Made by a program: the position numbers and the translations under genes. Under the pieces are notes generated by a model that was not told the DNA's origin, did not search any database, and saw only the letters and a list, made by a program, of their open reading frames with translations. From Agromyces sp. Marseille-P2726 (lineage in GTDB: Bacteria; Actinomycetota; Actinomycetes; Actinomycetales; Microbacteriaceae), in the NCBI RefSeq assembly GCF_902809835.1, contig NZ_CADDWM010000014.1, positions 558,001 through 622,000 on the forward strand: DNA of 64,000 bases. The letters are read 5' to 3'. Below are positions 61,866-64,000 of the stretch, one piece after another (the first letter of the stretch is position 1; every line of letters starts with the position of its first letter).

Positions 61866-62780
61866 CTACGCCTGCGGCTCGCCGCCCTGCGGATTCGGCG
61901 GGGTCGGCGCAGTCGCGGCATCCGGCCGAGGCCGACGGCCGCGCGTCGCGAGGATCACGATCCCGATGACGACCGCCCCGGCGACGAGGGCCGCACCGAT
62001 CCACGGCAGCATCACGCCGAACGCCGTCCCCACGAACCGAGCGAACGCCACCAGGGCATTCCATCCGGCCACGACACCGCTCCAGAAGTCGTCGGGCGTG
62101 GGGTCGGGGGCGACGTCATCCGTGACGAAGTCGACCGTGATCGTCGAGAAGTCGATCTGGTCGACGAGCGAGTCGCGTTGCTGGGTGAGGCTGTCGACCT
62201 CGGACTGGCGGGTGGTCAGTTCCGACTCGATGGCGATGAGGTCCGCGATGGAGGTGGCTGTGGCGAGGAGCTCGCGGAGCCGATCGGTCGAGGCGGTCAG
62301 CGCCGCGATGCGCGCGTCGAGGTCCTGGCGCTGCTCGGTGACATCCGTCGCGTTCATCGTCACGGAGTTCACCTCGCCGAGCGAGCGCAGCTCGTCGACG
62401 ACGACGTCGAGCTCGTCGGACGGGATACGCAGCGTGAGCGAGGCGCTCGCGGGCTGCGTGTCGGTTCCCGGGTTCTCGGTACGGTGGTCGACTCGCCCGC
62501 CGGCACGTTCGGCGACGTCGGCGGCCTCCTCAGCCGAAGCGATGGGGTCGTGGACGCTGATGGACACCCACCCGGTCGTGATGACGCTGCGATCGGCCTG
62601 CTGCTGTTCGCCTCCGCCCTCGGCGCCTCCTTCGACCGGGGCGTGCATCTCGGGCGCCCCACCCGTCGACGAGTCCATGCCGGTCATGCGGTCGGATTCG
62701 GAACCGCCGGCCGTGCAGCCGGCGAGGAGCAGTGCGGCGAGGGCGGCGGCGGCCGCGGCGGGTGCGAGGCGTCGTCTCAT
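61866..62780 (-). CDS. DUF4349 lipoprotein
   Basis: 304 residues. Signal peptide with lipobox LAGC, a Gly/Glu-rich linker, the DUF4349 domain (VITTGWVSISVHDP ... coiled coil about 150-215), and a C-terminal membrane segment (GAALVAGAVVIGIVILA) with a basic tail. The family is envelope-associated and of unknown function. It is followed by the acyl-CoA dehydrogenase gene. Confidence 0.9.
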   Translation of the reverse strand: MRRRLAPAAAAAALAALLLAGCTAGGSESDRMTGMDSSTGGAPEMHAPVEGGAEGGGEQQQADRSVITTGWVSISVHDPIASAEEAADVAERAGGRVDHRTENPGTDTQPASASLTLRIPSDELDVVVDELRSLGEVNSVTMNATDVTEQRQDLDARIAALTASTDRLRELLATATSIADLIAIESELTTRQSEVDSLTQQRDSLVDQIDFSTITVDFVTDDVAPDPTPDDFWSGVVAGWNALVAFARFVGTAFGVMLPWIGAALVAGAVVIGIVILATRGRRPRPDAATAPTPPNPQGGEPQA

Positions 62781-62877
62781 GCGCTCCCTGTATTGGCGCG
62801 CGCGGCTGGCATGTCTGGAGGCCGGCTGGGAGTCGCATCACGTTCCGGTTGCGGTTCCCTGTGCGCGGCGCGCCGCC

Positions 62878-63711
62878 TCAATCGTCGTCGGGATCCCGCC
62901 CGGTGCGCGCACCGGACTCGAGTGCGGCGATCACCGCCCGGTCGTCATGGTCGAGCGCGAACCCGAAGACGTCGAGGTTCTCGCGCTGGCGGTCGAGCGA
63001 CGAGGTCTTCGGGATGACGATGTTGCCCAGCTCGATGTGCCAGCGCAGCACGACCTGCGCGGGGCTTCGGCCGTGCTTGGCGGCCAGGCGGACGAGCGAC
63101 GGCTCGTGGAGTACCCGGCCCCGCGCGAGCGGCGACCACGCCTCGGTGCGGATGCCGCGTGCGGCGTCGAACTCGCGCAGCTCCTGCTGGGGCAGCCAGG
63201 GGTGCAGCTCGACCTGGTTCACGACCGGGGCGACACCGGTCTCGCCGACGATGCGCTCGATGTGGTGGGCGTGGAAGTTCGCCTCCCCGATGGATCGCAC
63301 GCGCCCCTCGTCGCGAACCCTGATGAGCGCCCGCCACGTGTCGACGTACAGATCGGTCGACGGCACGGGCCAGTGGATGAGGAAGAGGTCGAGCTGCTCG
63401 AGGCCCAGTCGCTCCATCGACGCGTCGAAGGCCCGCAGCGTCGAGTCGTAGCCGTTGTCGTCCTTCCACACCTTGCTCGTGATGAAGAGCTCCTCGCGTG
63501 GCACGGGCGCGGCACGCACCGCCTCACCGACCTCGCGCTCGTTGCCGTAGAACGCGGCGGTGTCGAGGTGCCGGTATCCGAGGGCGATGGCGTCGAGGCT
63601 GAGCCGCGCGGCATCCCGGGTCGGCACCTTGTACAGCCCGTACCCGAGCTGCGGGATGGTCGCGCCGTCGGCGAGGGGCAGGCGGGGCGCGAGGGGGAGC
63701 GGTTGCGACAT
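62878..63711 (-). CDS. aldo/keto reductase
   Basis: 277 residues. TIM barrel with the catalytic tetrad: Asp in GYRHLDTAAFYGNE (also Tyr), Lys in FITSKVW and His in LFLIHWPVP, and NADPH-binding VIPKTSSLDRQREN. It reduces aldehydes or ketones; family members include 2,5-diketogluconate reductases. The ATG at 63711 gives the family N-terminus. Confidence 0.95.
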   Translation of the reverse strand: MSQPLPLAPRLPLADGATIPQLGYGLYKVPTRDAARLSLDAIALGYRHLDTAAFYGNEREVGEAVRAAPVPREELFITSKVWKDDNGYDSTLRAFDASMERLGLEQLDLFLIHWPVPSTDLYVDTWRALIRVRDEGRVRSIGEANFHAHHIERIVGETGVAPVVNQVELHPWLPQQELREFDAARGIRTEAWSPLARGRVLHEPSLVRLAAKHGRSPAQVVLRWHIELGNIVIPKTSSLDRQRENLDVFGFALDHDDRAVIAALESGARTGRDPDDD

Positions 63712-63722
63712 CCGTCGATCTC

Positions 63723-64000
63723 CTAACTGGGTTGCAGCGGAACGGGCTCGGTGTCGGGGATGGGGCCCGCGTCGCGGTCTCGGAGATCGGGATGCCACGG
63801 GCGGCCGATCACCGACGCGAGCACGCCCACGAACCCGAGCACCGTCGCCGCCCAGAACGCGCCCTGCGCCCCGAACCCGTCGATGAGGAAGCCGGCGAGC
63901 GCGGAACCCAGTGCCGCACCGATGAGCCGGAGAACTTCACGCTCGCCGACACGATCGCGAAGAGCACCGCGAGCACCGGGGCGATGCCGAGGCCCGCGAT
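63723..64000 (-). pseudogene. MFS transporter C-terminal part with a frameshift, cut by the window edge
   Basis: From the edge, the frame encodes GLGIAPVLAVLFAIVSASVKFS, an MFS membrane helix and loop. At about 63926-63931 the MFS sequence continues in another frame as LIGAALGSALAGFLIDGFG and ends at the TAG at 63723. The junction lacks the roughly 13 residues usually found there, so a short deletion has put the two halves out of frame. Only the last quarter is visible. Confidence 0.6.

Overview
The window is high-GC DNA from an actinobacterium, most likely a member of the Microbacteriaceae (Agromyces/Leifsonia/Microbacterium type). This rests on the strong G/C third-position bias, many GTG starts, an IdeR iron regulator, CarD, a PhoU/SenX3-RegX3 block, a WXG100 protein, XPB helicase, and several gene blocks whose order I recall from Mycobacterium tuberculosis. 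The family-level assignment is inference. Nearly all of the window is coding. I see no prophage, CRISPR array, insertion sequence or rRNA. There are three tRNA genes (Thr-TGT, Arg-CCT, Ala-CGC).

Layout: (1) 1-9.7 kb is core housekeeping: the end of a YgfZ-like gene, gpmA, phoU divergent from senX3-regX3 with a candidate PHO box between them, a lipoprotein, carD, then ispDF-cysS-rlmB. (2) 9.7-17.8 kb: a DUF4032 kinase-like protein, an orphan MsiK/UgpC-type sugar ABC ATPase, a membrane DsbA-like protein, tRNA-Thr, msrB, a DUF3263 / LytR_C (VirR-like) pair, a cold-shock gene, groEL under two CIRCE-type operators, and a lone WXG100 protein. (3) 17.9-20.5 kb: an MprAB-like two-component system whose kinase carries a large disordered insertion. 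(4) 20.6-25 kb: a cysteine-containing SufR-like regulator divergent from folE - ferredoxin reductase - folP2-like - RibD-type reductase, with an operator-like dyad on the folE promoter. (5) 25-28.8 kb: a ferric-iron ABC importer behind a nearly perfect DtxR/IdeR box; ideR itself lies about 8 kb away at 36.6 kb. (6) 28.8-37.3 kb: XPB helicase and its partner, a damaged amine oxidase, a long cold-shock protein, DUF3027, DUF2530, serC and ideR. (7) 37.3-40.6 kb: two secreted cell-wall hydrolases (NlpC/P60 and CHAP) that share the same N-terminal module, an HNH protein, a 32-residue peptide and tRNA-Arg. (8) 40.6-46.4 kb: a group III truncated haemoglobin co-transcribed with a second SufR-like regulator, small conserved proteins, a TMEM175-like protein, an ATP-dependent DNA ligase, and an Lrp regulator divergent from ald. 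(9) 46.5-54.3 kb: a 1256-residue SF1-helicase-like protein with degraded ATPase motifs, then ruc - 5-FTHF cyclo-ligase // galU - rimJ - glpR/sepX-like, and tRNA-Ala. (10) 54.3-64 kb: an efflux MFS protein, an F420-reductase-like protein, an LLM flavoprotein, a CPA2 antiporter with its TrkA-C subunit, AlaX with a 59-residue membrane protein, an acyl-CoA dehydrogenase, DUF4349, an aldo/keto reductase, and the frameshifted end of an MFS gene.

A recurring feature is a TANNNT -10 hexamer lying 6-8 bases upstream of the start codon. At least 17 genes show it, which indicates leaderless mRNAs. Regulation visible in the sequence links phosphate (PHO box), iron (IdeR box), heat shock (CIRCE), alanine (Lrp/ald) and probably redox or nitric oxide sensing (two SufR-like proteins).
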